30,233 nt of DNA from CAYXAA01 sp964462985 (GCA_964462985.1 CAYXAA010000044.1:1-30233), one strand, 5' to 3'; counted from the stretch's first letter, positions 22,927-30,233 are shown. Translations and numbers: made by a program. Notes: generated by a model not told the origin, from the letters alone.

Positions 22927-22944
22927 ATGGTTAATTCTTCTTAA
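22927..22944. promoter_or_regulatory. CtrA-like site
   Basis: ATGGTTAA-TTCTTC-TTAA; the minus strand reads TTAA-N6-TTAACCAT, combining the TTAACCAT half-site with a TTAA repeat. The spacer is one base shorter than the classical N7. A GANTC site (22870-22874) lies nearby. The local sequence is unusually AT-rich for this genome. Confidence 0.4.
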
Positions 22945-22993
22945 CGGTCTTAAGCTGTTGCTGAACCGGTCTGGTCCGGCGCCGGCACACAAT

Positions 22994-23413
22994 TCAACGG
23001 TTGTAGCGCGTGGTGACATCTCGAACGATCGAGCCGCCTTCTTCCACGTAGCTTGCGAGCGCCAGCTCCGCCGCCTCGGTGCAGTGGCGGTAAACCGATG
23101 AAAAGCCCCGATAACCCTGGTTGAACCGCTCGATAAAGCGGCGCCTGCGGTTCTCGTCCTGCGCCTCGGCGGTAATCAGCGCCTGCATTTCCTGCCGCCA
23201 CAGCCCGCCGTCGTCATGACCGCACAGCGGCCGCAGATAATGCAGCGCCCCGAGGATTTCCGACAGCCGCATCAGATCGCGCTCGTAGGGCGGATCCTCG
23301 GAAGTGTCCTGGGCCGCGGGCCGCTGCGGCGAGGCCAGGATGACGGCCGTACCGAGAAGAAATGCGCCGACCAGGATCGGTGTCGAACGAACGATGGCGA
23401 ACGGGCGGCGCAT
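22994..23413 (-). CDS. TIGR02301 family protein (exported, unknown function)
   Basis: A 139-residue protein of the TIGR02301 family (DUF2385), found in alphaproteobacteria and without a known function. It has a signal peptide or anchor (residues about 9-35), then the family core YERDLMRLSEILGALHYLRPLCG, WRQEMQALITAE, FNQGYRGFSSVYRHCTEAAELAL. The paired cysteines in LCG and HCT may form a disulfide in the periplasm. It begins 4 bases after the Nudix hydrolase gene and is almost certainly co-transcribed with it; I recall this pairing as common in Rhizobiales. Confidence 0.9.
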   Translation of the reverse strand: MRRPFAIVRSTPILVGAFLLGTAVILASPQRPAAQDTSEDPPYERDLMRLSEILGALHYLRPLCGHDDGGLWRQEMQALITAEAQDENRRRRFIERFNQGYRGFSSVYRHCTEAAELALASYVEEGGSIVRDVTTRYNR

Positions 23414-23417
23414 GACG

Positions 23418-23876
23418 TCACCATGCGTCGTCTGTGGCCGGACCGCAAGATGCCGGGCCGGACGCGACGGCAGCCAGATGGCGCCGGATCCGCTCCGCCG
23501 TCCCGGGCGTCAGCGTCATGGCGGCAAGCTCGGCCGCGGCCGCCCAGGTCACCTCGGTGGCATCATCTCCCGGAATCGCGGCGCCCGACAGCCACCGGCC
23601 GCGAAACATTGCGATCACGAAGTGATGCTCCGGAAGATCGGACTCGTTCCTGGTGATCAGATCGAAGATCTCGACCGGCTTGGGCTCCAGATCCGCAAGA
23701 ACGCCTGCCTCTTCCATCAGCTCGCGCTGTGCTGCGGCGATCATCGGCTCGCCGAACTCGACGCCGCCGCCGGGCAGGCTCCACAGCCCGAGATAAGGTT
23801 CCTTGCCCCGCCTGACGAGCAGCACGCGGCCGTCCGAATGGCAAAGGACACTGATCCCAAGACGCGGCACGGCCAT
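23418..23876 (-). CDS. Nudix hydrolase
   Basis: A 152-residue Nudix hydrolase with an intact catalytic box: G37-x5-E43-x7-R51-E52-L53-x-E55-E56-x-G58-V59, preceded by LWSLPGG. These enzymes cleave nucleoside diphosphates linked to another moiety; the position of the box and the small size are compatible with ADP-ribose or oxidised-nucleotide clean-up, but the substrate is not set by sequence. The ATG at 23876 (AVPRLGISVLC) is preferred over one at 23933. It contrasts with NadQ in the same window, whose box is degenerate. Confidence 0.92.
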   Translation of the reverse strand: MAVPRLGISVLCHSDGRVLLVRRGKEPYLGLWSLPGGGVEFGEPMIAAAQRELMEEAGVLADLEPKPVEIFDLITRNESDLPEHHFVIAMFRGRWLSGAAIPGDDATEVTWAAAAELAAMTLTPGTAERIRRHLAAVASGPASCGPATDDAW

Positions 23877-24010
23877 GGTTCGATCGCCTTCGTGGTACCG
23901 GTGGTCGGCGTCGCGGAGGAACCGGCCGCCCACCCGTTCTTGCGCGCCCCCCGGGGCAGGCGCTCATTCTAACGCTGGTGAGACAATGGGAAAATAGCGA
24001 CAGGGGGCGG

Positions 24011-24517
24011 TCACGCGAAGAGGAGATCGATCGCGGCCTGGGACTTCGTTTCGTCGCCGTCCAAATGGTCGACATGGCCATGGATGATCGCCCCGGCTTC
24101 GGCGACCAGAGGTCTGATCACCGACACGCCCTTGCCCGCAACTTCGGCGGACACGGCCGGCAGGTCCTCGGCGTTGACAAGGCGGGCCTGAGCGTCGCCC
24201 ACCGCTGCATCGATTCGGGCAACAACGGCCGCCAATCGTCCGCGCAGGGCGGCCGGGGCGGCCCGGTAGGCCAACACGGCAAGCTGTTTTTCGGAAAAAT
24301 GCGACTGCTCGAAATGGCTGACATAGTCGAGCGGCCGCCACGCCAGTACATCCTCGACACAGTCCGGCATATCGGGGAGCATCTCGAGCAACATGACGAC
24401 CTCATTGAAGTGATTGAGGTAATCGGTCGCCAGTCCCGTTTCCGGGTTGATGTTTGCCTCCGCCAGCCGCTCCGGTGCAAGCGCCCCTGTACCCAGGGCC
24501 GGGTGCCCGTACGTCAT
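24011..24517 (-). CDS. Hypothetical protein, helical, 168 aa
   Basis: I recognise no named domain, though the segment DYLNHFNEVVMLLEMLPDMPDCVEDVLAWRPLDYVSHFEQSHF looks like a conserved alphaproteobacterial core. The second half is a predicted long helix pair (AALRGRLAAVVARIDAAVGDAQARL and SAEVAGKGVSVIRPLVAEAG), which may be coiled coil. No signal peptide. AAGGGG lies 7 bases before the ATG. It is transcribed away from the SRAP gene across 92 bases, so the two may share control. Its function is unknown. Confidence 0.8.
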   Translation of the reverse strand: MTYGHPALGTGALAPERLAEANINPETGLATDYLNHFNEVVMLLEMLPDMPDCVEDVLAWRPLDYVSHFEQSHFSEKQLAVLAYRAAPAALRGRLAAVVARIDAAVGDAQARLVNAEDLPAVSAEVAGKGVSVIRPLVAEAGAIIHGHVDHLDGDETKSQAAIDLLFA

Positions 24518-24609
24518 CTCGTTGCCCCTTGGTGCTGCTCTGGTCCGGAGCGTAGCTGGGCTTGTATTGAGAATTGACTAACCATCCGGACAATGCCGAG
24601 GATCGCCGG

Positions 24610-25380
24610 ATGTGTGGACGATTCGCCCTGACCAGCCAGCCCGGGTCGGTGCGGGCGCGGTTCGGCTATGTCGACCGGCCTGCGTTTCCGCCGCGCTACA
24701 ACATCTCGCCGACTCAGCCGATTGCGACGGTGCGGCTGGTGAACGGCGTCCGGCGTTTCGTCCTGGTGCGCTGGGGGCTGGTGCCGCACTGGGTCAAGGA
24801 TCCTGCAAGCTTCACGCTGCTGATCAATGCCCGCGCCGAAACCGCCGCCGAAAAGCCGTCGTTCCGCACGGCCATGCGCCATCGCCGCTGCCTCATGCCC
24901 GCCAGCGGCTATTACGAGTGGCGCCGCGACGGGGCCACGAAGCAGCCCTATTGGATCCGTCCCCGCGACGGCGGGCTCATAGCCTTCGCAGGCCTTTGGG
25001 AGGAGTGGTGCGATCCCGACGGCGGCGAGATCGAGACCGGTGCCCTCCTGACGGTGCCGGCCAACGCCGGTGTCGGCTGGGTGCACGACCGGATGCCGGC
25101 TGTGATCGCGCCCGAGGATTTCGACGCGTGGCTCGATTCGATGTCCTGTCCGGTCAGCGAAGCCCTGGCGCTGCTCAAGCCGGCACCGGATGACCTGTTC
25201 GAGGCGATCCCGGTGGCGTCACGGGTAAACTCCGGCCGTCTCGACGATCCGGGTCTTCAGGAGCCAGTTGCGGACGCCGTGGCGGCCGGGCCGAGCGCGG
25301 ATCGCACGTCAAGCAAGAGCTCTTCGCCGGCAAATGGAAATCCCGTCGCGGCCGCCTCGCAACAGCTCGACCTGTTCTGA
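24610..25380 (+). CDS. SRAP (HMCES/YedK-like) abasic-site protein with clamp-binding tail
   Basis: A 256-residue SOS response-associated peptidase (SRAP) protein, which forms a covalent thiazolidine link to abasic sites in single-stranded DNA at replication forks. C2 becomes the N-terminal nucleophile after Met removal; N73, R75, E103 (SGYYEW) and H159 (VHDRMP) fill the known active-site positions. The start is fixed by this MCGRF and by GAGGA 7 bases upstream. After about residue 205 comes a Ser/Ala-rich linker and the final residues QLDLF (252-256), the consensus bacterial sliding-clamp-binding pentapeptide. No LexA-type GTTC-N7-GTTC box is visible upstream. Confidence 0.93.
   Translation: MCGRFALTSQPGSVRARFGYVDRPAFPPRYNISPTQPIATVRLVNGVRRFVLVRWGLVPHWVKDPASFTLLINARAETAAEKPSFRTAMRHRRCLMPASGYYEWRRDGATKQPYWIRPRDGGLIAFAGLWEEWCDPDGGEIETGALLTVPANAGVGWVHDRMPAVIAPEDFDAWLDSMSCPVSEALALLKPAPDDLFEAIPVASRVNSGRLDDPGLQEPVADAVAAGPSADRTSSKSSSPANGNPVAAASQQLDLF
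25363..25377 (+). other. C-terminal sliding-clamp-binding motif QLDLF
   Basis: These five codons before the stop encode QLDLF, an exact match to the QL(S/D)LF consensus by which many DNA polymerases and repair proteins bind the DnaN beta clamp. It is the extreme C-terminus behind a flexible linker of about 45 residues, the usual placement. Confidence 0.65.
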
Positions 25381-25436
25381 GCAGGCCCCTCCTGCGAACG
25401 GCGGTATCTGACCGGGCCGGGCTTTGTCTGGCGCCA

Positions 25437-25450
25437 CGCGCTTCGGCGCG
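25437..25450 (+). repeat. CGCGC-TTCG-GCGCG hairpin before the methyltransferase
   Basis: A perfect 5-bp stem with a stable UUCG tetraloop, ending a few bases before the AAGGAAAC ribosome binding site of the methyltransferase gene. It may be the base of a terminator of the upstream gene or a leader structure. A second small hairpin (GCAGG-CCCCT-CCTGC, 25381-25395) follows the SRAP stop. Confidence 0.4.
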
Positions 25451-25461
25451 GTAAGGAAACA

Positions 25462-26283
25462 ATGATGAGCCCAATCGACAACGATGCCCTTGCCGAAGCC
25501 TACAACCGCGCGCTTCAGCTAGAAAAGGCCGGCGACCGGGAGGCCGCCGCCGCAGCCTATCGCGAGGTGCTGGCGCTCGACCCGGCCGACCACGGCGGCG
25601 CCAGCGTGCGCCTGGCGGCCATGGGGCTCGGCGAAACGCCGGCAAAGGCGCCGGACGCCTATGTGGAGACGCTGTTCGACCAGCACGCCGAGGTGTTCGA
25701 CGCTGTGCTCGTCGACGAGCTCGGCTATTGCGTCCCGCTTCAGGTGCACCAACTGCTTCTGGAGCAGGTGCCGGGCCGCCGCTTCGCCCGCATGCTCGAC
25801 CTCGGCTGCGGCACGGGGCTTTCTGGCGAGGCGATGCGGGCAATCGTCGATCACGCCACCGGCCTCGACATCTCGGAGAAGATGGTTGCGCTTGCCGACG
25901 AGCGGGAGGTCTACGAGGAGCTCTATGTCGGCGAGGCCGTCGCCTTCCTCCAGACAGCCGGGGATCTCGATCCGTTCGACCTGGTGGTCGCCACCGATGT
26001 CTTTCCCTATCTCGGTGCGGCGGAGCCCTTCGTCGACGGCGTGGCTGCGGTCACAGTAGCCGGCGGCCTGTTTGCCTTTTCCACCGAAAGCCTGCCCGAC
26101 GAAATCCTGCAGGGGCGGGGATTCGTGGTTGGGCCGAAGCAGCGCTTTGCCCATGCCGAACCCTATCTTCGCGCTGTGCTCGACAACGCCGGCTTCGACG
26201 TCGTGGCGTGGCAGCCGATCATCGTGCGCAGCGACGAGGGCGCACCTGTTCCCGGCGATCTGGTGCTGGCGCGGAAGCGGTAG
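25462..26283 (+). CDS. TPR-like/class I SAM-dependent methyltransferase
   Basis: A 273-residue protein with a short tetratricopeptide-like helical N-terminus (AEAYNRALQLEKAGDREAAAAAYREVLALDPAD, about 9-42) and a class I methyltransferase domain (about 100-270). The SAM-binding motif I is MLDLGCGTGLSGEAM, followed by GLDISEKMV and FDLVVATDVFPYL. The N-terminal repeat may bind a partner or substrate protein. The methyl acceptor is unknown. Two adjacent ATG codons follow AAGGAAAC. It is 81 bases after the SRAP gene on the same strand; hairpins in the gap leave co-transcription uncertain. Confidence 0.9.
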   Translation: MMSPIDNDALAEAYNRALQLEKAGDREAAAAAYREVLALDPADHGGASVRLAAMGLGETPAKAPDAYVETLFDQHAEVFDAVLVDELGYCVPLQVHQLLLEQVPGRRFARMLDLGCGTGLSGEAMRAIVDHATGLDISEKMVALADEREVYEELYVGEAVAFLQTAGDLDPFDLVVATDVFPYLGAAEPFVDGVAAVTVAGGLFAFSTESLPDEILQGRGFVVGPKQRFAHAEPYLRAVLDNAGFDVVAWQPIIVRSDEGAPVPGDLVLARKR

Positions 26284-26347
26284 ACACCCGGGACCGGGGG
26301 CGATTCGCCCGCCAGAGACGGCGGGCGATCGCCTTTCGGTCGCGGCC

Positions 26348-26791
26348 TCAGTCCGGCGTGCCGACGCGGCGCACCGTCATGTGAGGCTCGCCGTTCGAGG
26401 TCTTCTCCGCCGTAACGCCGTGCCGGTCGACCGTACAGGTCACGCGGCTGCGGTAGGCCGAAAAGCTCTCGAAGGTCACCACGTCGACTGGAACGTCGAA
26501 CTGGATCGTCACCCGGTAGCGACCGGAGGCGCCGATCCTGGCGGCGGCGATGACCTCGCCGGTAAAGGACTGCCCAAGGTAGCGGCCGGTCACCCGGTCA
26601 CCGAGCCCCAGCAGCGCCTCCGGCTGGTTGCCGACAGCGGCATGAAGCGTGTTCCAGTCGCGGTAGCCGTGCTGCCGGGCGACCAGCTCCAGCGCCTGGC
26701 TATGGCCGAAGCTCCTGCCGTCGGCGCCGAGCGCCGTGCGCAGCCGCTTGGCCTGGGCCTTGAGGTGTTCGATCGGGGGAAGGGTCGTCAT
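26348..26791 (-). CDS. Glyoxalase_8-type small protein
   Basis: A 147-residue protein whose first 55 residues (PPIEHLKAQAKRLRTAL, SFGHSQALELVARQHGYRDWNTLHAAV) match a domain that databases label Glyoxalase_8 or glyoxalase superfamily related. The rest is beta-rich (GDRVTGRYLGQSFTGEVIAAARIG) and resembles a small barrel. No metal-ligand set of a true glyoxalase is evident, so an enzymatic role should not be assumed. The Shine-Dalgarno AGGAGG is strong and 5 bases before the ATG, but lies within a hairpin in the mRNA. It converges on the methyltransferase gene. Confidence 0.82.
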   Translation of the reverse strand: MTTLPPIEHLKAQAKRLRTALGADGRSFGHSQALELVARQHGYRDWNTLHAAVGNQPEALLGLGDRVTGRYLGQSFTGEVIAAARIGASGRYRVTIQFDVPVDVVTFESFSAYRSRVTCTVDRHGVTAEKTSNGEPHMTVRRVGTPD

Positions 26792-26793
26792 TC

Positions 26794-26820
26794 ACGCCTC
26801 CTGCATTTCCGTGCAGGCGT
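26794..26820 (-). promoter_or_regulatory. Hairpin that encloses the Shine-Dalgarno
   Basis: On the minus-strand mRNA ACGCCTGCA pairs with TGC-AGG-AGGCGT: six plus three base pairs with a 3-base bulge and a 6-base loop. The AGGAGG (26797-26802) is split between stem and bulge, so folding should limit ribosome access; a thermosensor or ligand-modulated leader is conceivable. Confidence 0.45.
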
Positions 26821-26935
26821 AGGGAAGGATGGGGGCTCGCGTTGCCATCGGCCTGCATCGTTCTGCAAGGGCGGATCGGACTGGAATTCCGTTGGGACCG
26901 GAAACCAGGAAGGCTTCACCTGGCGTCACGCCTGC

Positions 26936-26965
26936 GAGCGGCAGGGGCCTTCAACCCGGCCGCTC
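26936..26965 (-). terminator. Hairpin after the FAD dehydrogenase
   Basis: GAGCGGC and GCCGCTC are perfect 7-bp arms, extended inward by GGG/CCC across one mismatch, with an 8-base loop. It is 46 bases past the minus-strand stop at 27012. No T-run, so an intrinsic terminator is uncertain. Confidence 0.45.
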
Positions 26966-27011
26966 ACGTAGGGACGCGTCTTGCAAATGTCAATCGCGCA
27001 GGTCCGGCCGG

Positions 27012-28424
27012 TCAGAGCACCCGGCCGGGGTTCATGATGCCGTTTGGATCGAATGCCTGCTTGATGCGCCGCATCAGGTCGAGCTCGATGGGGCTCTTGA
27101 CCTCGGTGAGCAGGGTCCGCTTCAACCGACCGATGCCGTGCTCGGCAGAGATCGACCCGCCGAAATCGTGGACGATGCCGTGCACCACCCGGTTCATGGC
27201 ATCCCAGCCGGCAAGAAAGTCATTCTTGTCAGCGCCAATGGGCTGGCTGATGTTGAAATGGATGTTGCCGTCGCCCATGTGGCCGAACGGCACCGGCCGG
27301 CATCCCGGCACCAGCTTCTCGACCGCGGCGATTGCGGCATCGAGGAAGGCAGGCACGGCGGCAACCGGCACCGAGACGTCGTGCTTGATCGAGCCGCCCT
27401 CGTGCTTCTGCACCTCGGACAGGCCGTGGCGGATGCGCCAGAAGGCGGCGGCCTGTGCCCCCGATTCGGCGAGCGCTGCGTCGGCCACCAGCCCCGCCTC
27501 GAACGCATCACCGAGGATTTCCTCGATCAGCGCCCGCGGGCCCTGCGCCTCCGAGCCGGACGACAGCTCCATCAGCACGTACCAGGGATGCGGCTTGGCG
27601 AGCGGGTCGCGCGCTCCTTCGAGGTGGCGCGTGGTGAATTCGACGCCGATCCGCGGCATCAGCTCAAAGCCGGTCAGCATGGTGCCGGCCTTGTCGCGCG
27701 CCCTGGAAAACAGGGTGAGCGCTGCGTGCGGGTCGGCAAGCCCGACGAAGGCCACCTCCTGCGCCTTCGGCTTGGGGAAAAGCTTCAGCACGGCGGCTGT
27801 GATGATGCCCAGGGTGCCTTCCGCGCCGATAAAGATTTGTTTCAGATCGTAACCAGTATTGTCCTTCCGCAGCGCCCTGAGGCCGTCCCAAACCTCACCG
27901 GTCGGCAGCACGACCTCGAGCCCGAGCACCAGATCGCGGGTGTTGCCGTAGGCGAGCACCGCCGTGCCGCCGGCGTTGGTCGAGAGATTGCCGCCGATCT
28001 GACAGGAGCCCTGCGAGCCGAGCGTGAGCGGGAAGATCCGGTCCGCTGCCGCGGCGGCCTCGTGGATCTTCTCGAGCACGGTACCGGCCTCCACCGTCAT
28101 GGTGAAGCCCTCCGCGTCGAGGGTGCGAATCCGATTGAGGCGGGCGAGTGAAACCACCACTTCCTCAGCGTTCTCCTGCGGAATTTGGCCGCCGACCAGC
28201 CCGGTGTTGCCGCCCTGAGGCACGATCGCGATCCGGTTCTGGTTGGCATAGGCGAGGATCGCCGCCACCTCCTCGACCGTTCCCGGGCGCAGCACAGCGG
28301 GCGTGCGGCCCTGGTAGAGATCGCGCCACTCGCGCAGGTAGGGCGCCGTATCGGCGTGATCGGTCAAGGTGTTGGCCTCGCCGACAATGGCGCGGAGGCG
28401 GTCGAGGTGGGCGCGGTCGAGCAT
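27012..28424 (-). CDS. FAD-linked D-lactate/D-2-hydroxyglutarate-type dehydrogenase
   Basis: A 470-residue flavoprotein of the GlcD/D2HGDH family that oxidises D-2-hydroxy acids. The FAD-binding PCMH domain (about 40-220) shows PGTVEEVAAILAYAN, PQGGNTGLVGGQIP, GSQGSCQIGGNLSTNAGG and IGAEGTLGIITAA. The C-terminal cap has the metal-site and substrate motifs HMGDGNIHFN and SAEHGIGRLK, ending in FDPNGIMNPGRVL. Whether D-lactate, D-2-hydroxyglutarate or another acid is the substrate cannot be read. The ATG at 28424 gives MLDRAHLDRL; the open frame upstream looks non-coding. No strong Shine-Dalgarno. Divergent from fabI. Confidence 0.93.
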   Translation of the reverse strand: MLDRAHLDRLRAIVGEANTLTDHADTAPYLREWRDLYQGRTPAVLRPGTVEEVAAILAYANQNRIAIVPQGGNTGLVGGQIPQENAEEVVVSLARLNRIRTLDAEGFTMTVEAGTVLEKIHEAAAAADRIFPLTLGSQGSCQIGGNLSTNAGGTAVLAYGNTRDLVLGLEVVLPTGEVWDGLRALRKDNTGYDLKQIFIGAEGTLGIITAAVLKLFPKPKAQEVAFVGLADPHAALTLFSRARDKAGTMLTGFELMPRIGVEFTTRHLEGARDPLAKPHPWYVLMELSSGSEAQGPRALIEEILGDAFEAGLVADAALAESGAQAAAFWRIRHGLSEVQKHEGGSIKHDVSVPVAAVPAFLDAAIAAVEKLVPGCRPVPFGHMGDGNIHFNISQPIGADKNDFLAGWDAMNRVVHGIVHDFGGSISAEHGIGRLKRTLLTEVKSPIELDLMRRIKQAFDPNGIMNPGRVL

Positions 28425-28475
28425 GATCGGAATACGAAGAGCCGTAGGGTTTTGGCGCTTGAAAGATGTGTTGCG

Positions 28476-28490
28476 GTGATGGTGTATCAC
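28476..28490. promoter_or_regulatory. GTGAT-N5-ATCAC operator-like repeat in the fabI upstream region
   Basis: A perfect 5-bp inverted repeat over the likely -10 of a fabI promoter (TTGAAA at 28459-28464, then 17-18 bases). It sits between the divergent dehydrogenase and fabI. The binding protein is unknown; the spacing does not fit the CRP consensus. Confidence 0.35.
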
Positions 28491-28665
28491 AGCGCTGCCC
28501 GGAGTCGACCCTTGCAACGCCACCCCGGGCGCTTGATGGGAGAGAGGGCCTGTGCCATAGGAAGCCGGCCCGCCCGGCGCCCGACGGCCCGTCGGCAGGG
28601 CATCCCGGATTCGGGGGCACGACGCCGAACTGCGGTCCGGCGGGGGAATTCTGCAGGAGACGATG

Positions 28666-29484
28666 ATGGCGGATGCGCGCGGATTGATGGACGGCAAACG
28701 CGGGCTCATCATGGGCGTTGCCAACAACCGGTCGATCGCGTGGGGAATCGCCAAGGCGCTGCACGACGCCGGCGCCGAGATCGCGCTGACCTACCAGGGC
28801 GACGCTCTGAAACGGAGGGTCGAACCGCTGGCCGCCGAGCTGGATGCGTTCGTCGCCGGCCACTGCGACGTCACCGAACCGGCAACGATCGATGCCGTCT
28901 TCGATGCGCTTCGCGGCAAATGGGGCAAGATCGATTTCCTGGTCCACGCCATCGCCTTCTCCGACAAGGACGAGCTGACCGGCCGCTACGTCGAGACGAC
29001 CGCCGACAACTTTTCCAAGACGATGCTGATCTCCTGTTACTCGCTGACCGCGGTGGCGCAGCGCGCGGAGACGCTGATGACGGACGGCGGTTCGATCCTG
29101 ACGCTGACCTATTACGGTGCCGAGAAGGTGATGCCGCACTACAACGTTATGGGCGTGGCCAAGGCCGCGCTGGAGGCGAGCGTGCGCTATCTCGCCGCCG
29201 ACCTCGGCAAGGACGGGATCCGGGTCAACGCAATCTCGGCCGGGCCGATCAAGACCCTGGCCGCCTCGGGTATCGGCGACTTCCGCTACATCCTGAAGTG
29301 GAACGAGTACAACGCCCCGCTCCGGCGAACGGTGACGATCGAGGAGGTCGGCGACGCCGCCCTGTTCCTCTTGTCCGACCTCGGCCGCGGCGTGACCGGG
29401 GAGATCCAGCATGTCGATTGCGGCTACCATGTCGTCGGGATGAAGGCGGTGGACGCGCCCGACATTTCGGTGGTGAAGGACTGA
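28666..29484 (+). CDS. fabI: Enoyl-ACP reductase FabI (NADH-dependent)
   Basis: A 272-residue SDR-family enoyl-[acyl carrier protein] reductase, the last reduction in each fatty-acid elongation cycle. The cofactor motif GVANNRSIAWGIA and the catalytic set TYYGAEK and Y-N-V-M-G-V-A-K (Tyr-x6-Lys) are intact, followed by VNAISAGPIKTLAASGI. The ATG at 28666 is preferred over the adjacent one at 28663 because AGGAG then sits 6 bases upstream; the difference is one residue. FabI is the target of triclosan and isoniazid-like inhibitors. The phosphatase gene follows after 16 bases. Confidence 0.96.
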   Translation: MADARGLMDGKRGLIMGVANNRSIAWGIAKALHDAGAEIALTYQGDALKRRVEPLAAELDAFVAGHCDVTEPATIDAVFDALRGKWGKIDFLVHAIAFSDKDELTGRYVETTADNFSKTMLISCYSLTAVAQRAETLMTDGGSILTLTYYGAEKVMPHYNVMGVAKAALEASVRYLAADLGKDGIRVNAISAGPIKTLAASGIGDFRYILKWNEYNAPLRRTVTIEEVGDAALFLLSDLGRGVTGEIQHVDCGYHVVGMKAVDAPDISVVKD

Positions 29485-29500
29485 GGCCGCGGAACTCAGA

Positions 29501-30124
29501 ATGACCCAAATCAGAGCGTCGATGCGCCACGTGCCGGAGCCCCTGATCTTCGTCCGGCACGGCGAGACCGATTGGAATGTCGAAGGGCGCCTCCAGGGCC
29601 AGCGGGACATCCCGCTGAACGATATCGGCCGCGGCCAGGCCGAGCGCAACGGCCGGGAGCTCGCCGCCTTCTTCGCCAAGCGGCGGATCGAGCCGGCGTC
29701 GGTCGCCTACGCGGCCTCACCTTTGTCCCGGGCGCGCGACACGATGGATCTGGTTCGCCGCGAACTCGGCCTGCCGGCCGGCGGCTACGAACTCGACGAT
29801 CGGCTGAAGGAGCTCACCTTCGGCGACTGGGAAGGCTTCACCATCCCAGAGCTCGCGGAGCGGGTTCCAGACCTTACCGCGCGGCGTAAGGTCGACAAGT
29901 GGGGTTTCGTACCGCCCGGCGGCGAGAGCTACAAGATGCTGTCGACCCGGATCGAGGCCTGGCTCGCGCTGCTGGATCGGCCAACCGTGGTGGTGTCGCA
30001 CGGTGGGGTGATGCGGGTGCTGCGCGGCCTGCTGCTCGGCCTTCCGGAGACAGAAATCCCGTCGCTCGACGTGCCGCAGGACAAGGTGTTCGTCTGGGCG
30101 GACGGCGAGGCCTTCTGGCTCTGA
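29501..30124 (+). CDS. Histidine phosphatase family protein
   Basis: A 207-residue phosphoglycerate-mutase-like phosphatase. The phospho-accepting RHGETDWN motif (R19-H20-G21) follows a short N-terminal stretch, and the second histidine lies in VVVSHGGVMRVL. ASPLSRARDTMDLV and ELTFGDWEG are further family blocks. The substrate is not set by sequence. It probably forms an operon with fabI; this pairing recurs in Rhizobiales as I recall. The start at 29501 is uncertain; an ATG at 29522 would remove seven residues and leave the domain intact. After the stop the window ends in 109 bases with nothing assignable. Confidence 0.93.
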   Translation: MTQIRASMRHVPEPLIFVRHGETDWNVEGRLQGQRDIPLNDIGRGQAERNGRELAAFFAKRRIEPASVAYAASPLSRARDTMDLVRRELGLPAGGYELDDRLKELTFGDWEGFTIPELAERVPDLTARRKVDKWGFVPPGGESYKMLSTRIEAWLALLDRPTVVVSHGGVMRVLRGLLLGLPETEIPSLDVPQDKVFVWADGEAFWL

Positions 30125-30233
30125 CAGGCTGGAGGCGACGTGCGCCGCGCCAGGCGCAGGTACCTGGAAGATATGGGCTGCCCGACCACATCGGCCTCCG
30201 ACCGACCAACTGACTGGAAAGCCCGCCGCCGCG

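Noticed and set aside
24518..24609. SOS (LexA) box upstream of the SRAP gene
   Set aside because: No GTTC-N7-GTTC or GAAC-N7-GAAC is present despite the family name, so SOS control is not supported.
30136..30233. GTG preceded by GGAGG after the phosphatase, a possible next gene
   Set aside because: The short translation is Arg-rich, shows no family motif and runs off the window; not supportable.

Overview
The window is high-GC, densely packed chromosomal DNA from an alphaproteobacterium, most likely of the Hyphomicrobiales (Rhizobiales). This rests on gene content: a nadABC cluster with a NadQ-type (COG4111) regulator, a TIGR02301 protein next to a Nudix hydrolase, a YgfZ/dihydroorotase divergent pair, fabI followed by a histidine phosphatase, and GANTC/CtrA-like sites between genes. 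I cannot name the genus. I see no rRNA, tRNA, insertion sequence, prophage or CRISPR array. I call thirty protein genes.

Layout. 1-4.9 kb: a PaaI-type thioesterase behind an ACGT-rich operator-like box; a translationally coupled DUF1800/DUF1501 pair, the second with a Tat signal; then an MFS transporter divergent from a LysR regulator, with a LysR-type T-N11-A palindrome just before the lysR start. 5.9-9.8 kb: nadA-nadB-nadC, the complete aspartate-to-nicotinate-mononucleotide route, behind a promoter carrying one perfect and one imperfect TTATGCTCA/TGAGCATAA palindrome. 9.9-13.9 kb, minus strand: a SleB-type cell wall hydrolase, then an HD hydrolase - Cys phosphatase - nadQ operon. NadQ is a Nudix-like protein with a degenerate catalytic box and a C-terminal winged helix; it is the likely repressor acting on the nadA palindromes.

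14-16.5 kb: ygfZ (iron-sulfur/folate) divergent from dihydroorotase. 16.6-22.8 kb is an envelope and hypothetical segment: an uncharacterised protein, an L,D-transpeptidase with a peptidoglycan-binding domain, an unrecognised 333-aa protein with a long structured leader and a perfect CRP-type palindrome upstream, DUF427, an exported hypothetical, a LysE exporter and a small acidic protein. 23-26.8 kb: Nudix/TIGR02301 operon, an unrecognised 168-aa protein, a SRAP/HMCES-like abasic-site protein whose last five residues (QLDLF) are a consensus sliding-clamp-binding motif, a TPR-methyltransferase, and a small Glyoxalase_8-type protein whose Shine-Dalgarno lies in a hairpin. 27-30.1 kb: a D-lactate/2-hydroxyglutarate-type FAD dehydrogenase divergent from fabI and a histidine phosphatase.

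The most interesting items are the nadQ/nadABC circuit inside one window, the clamp-binding tail on the SRAP protein, and the heavily patterned leader of the unknown 333-aa gene. Family assignments rest on motifs read by eye; no database search was run.
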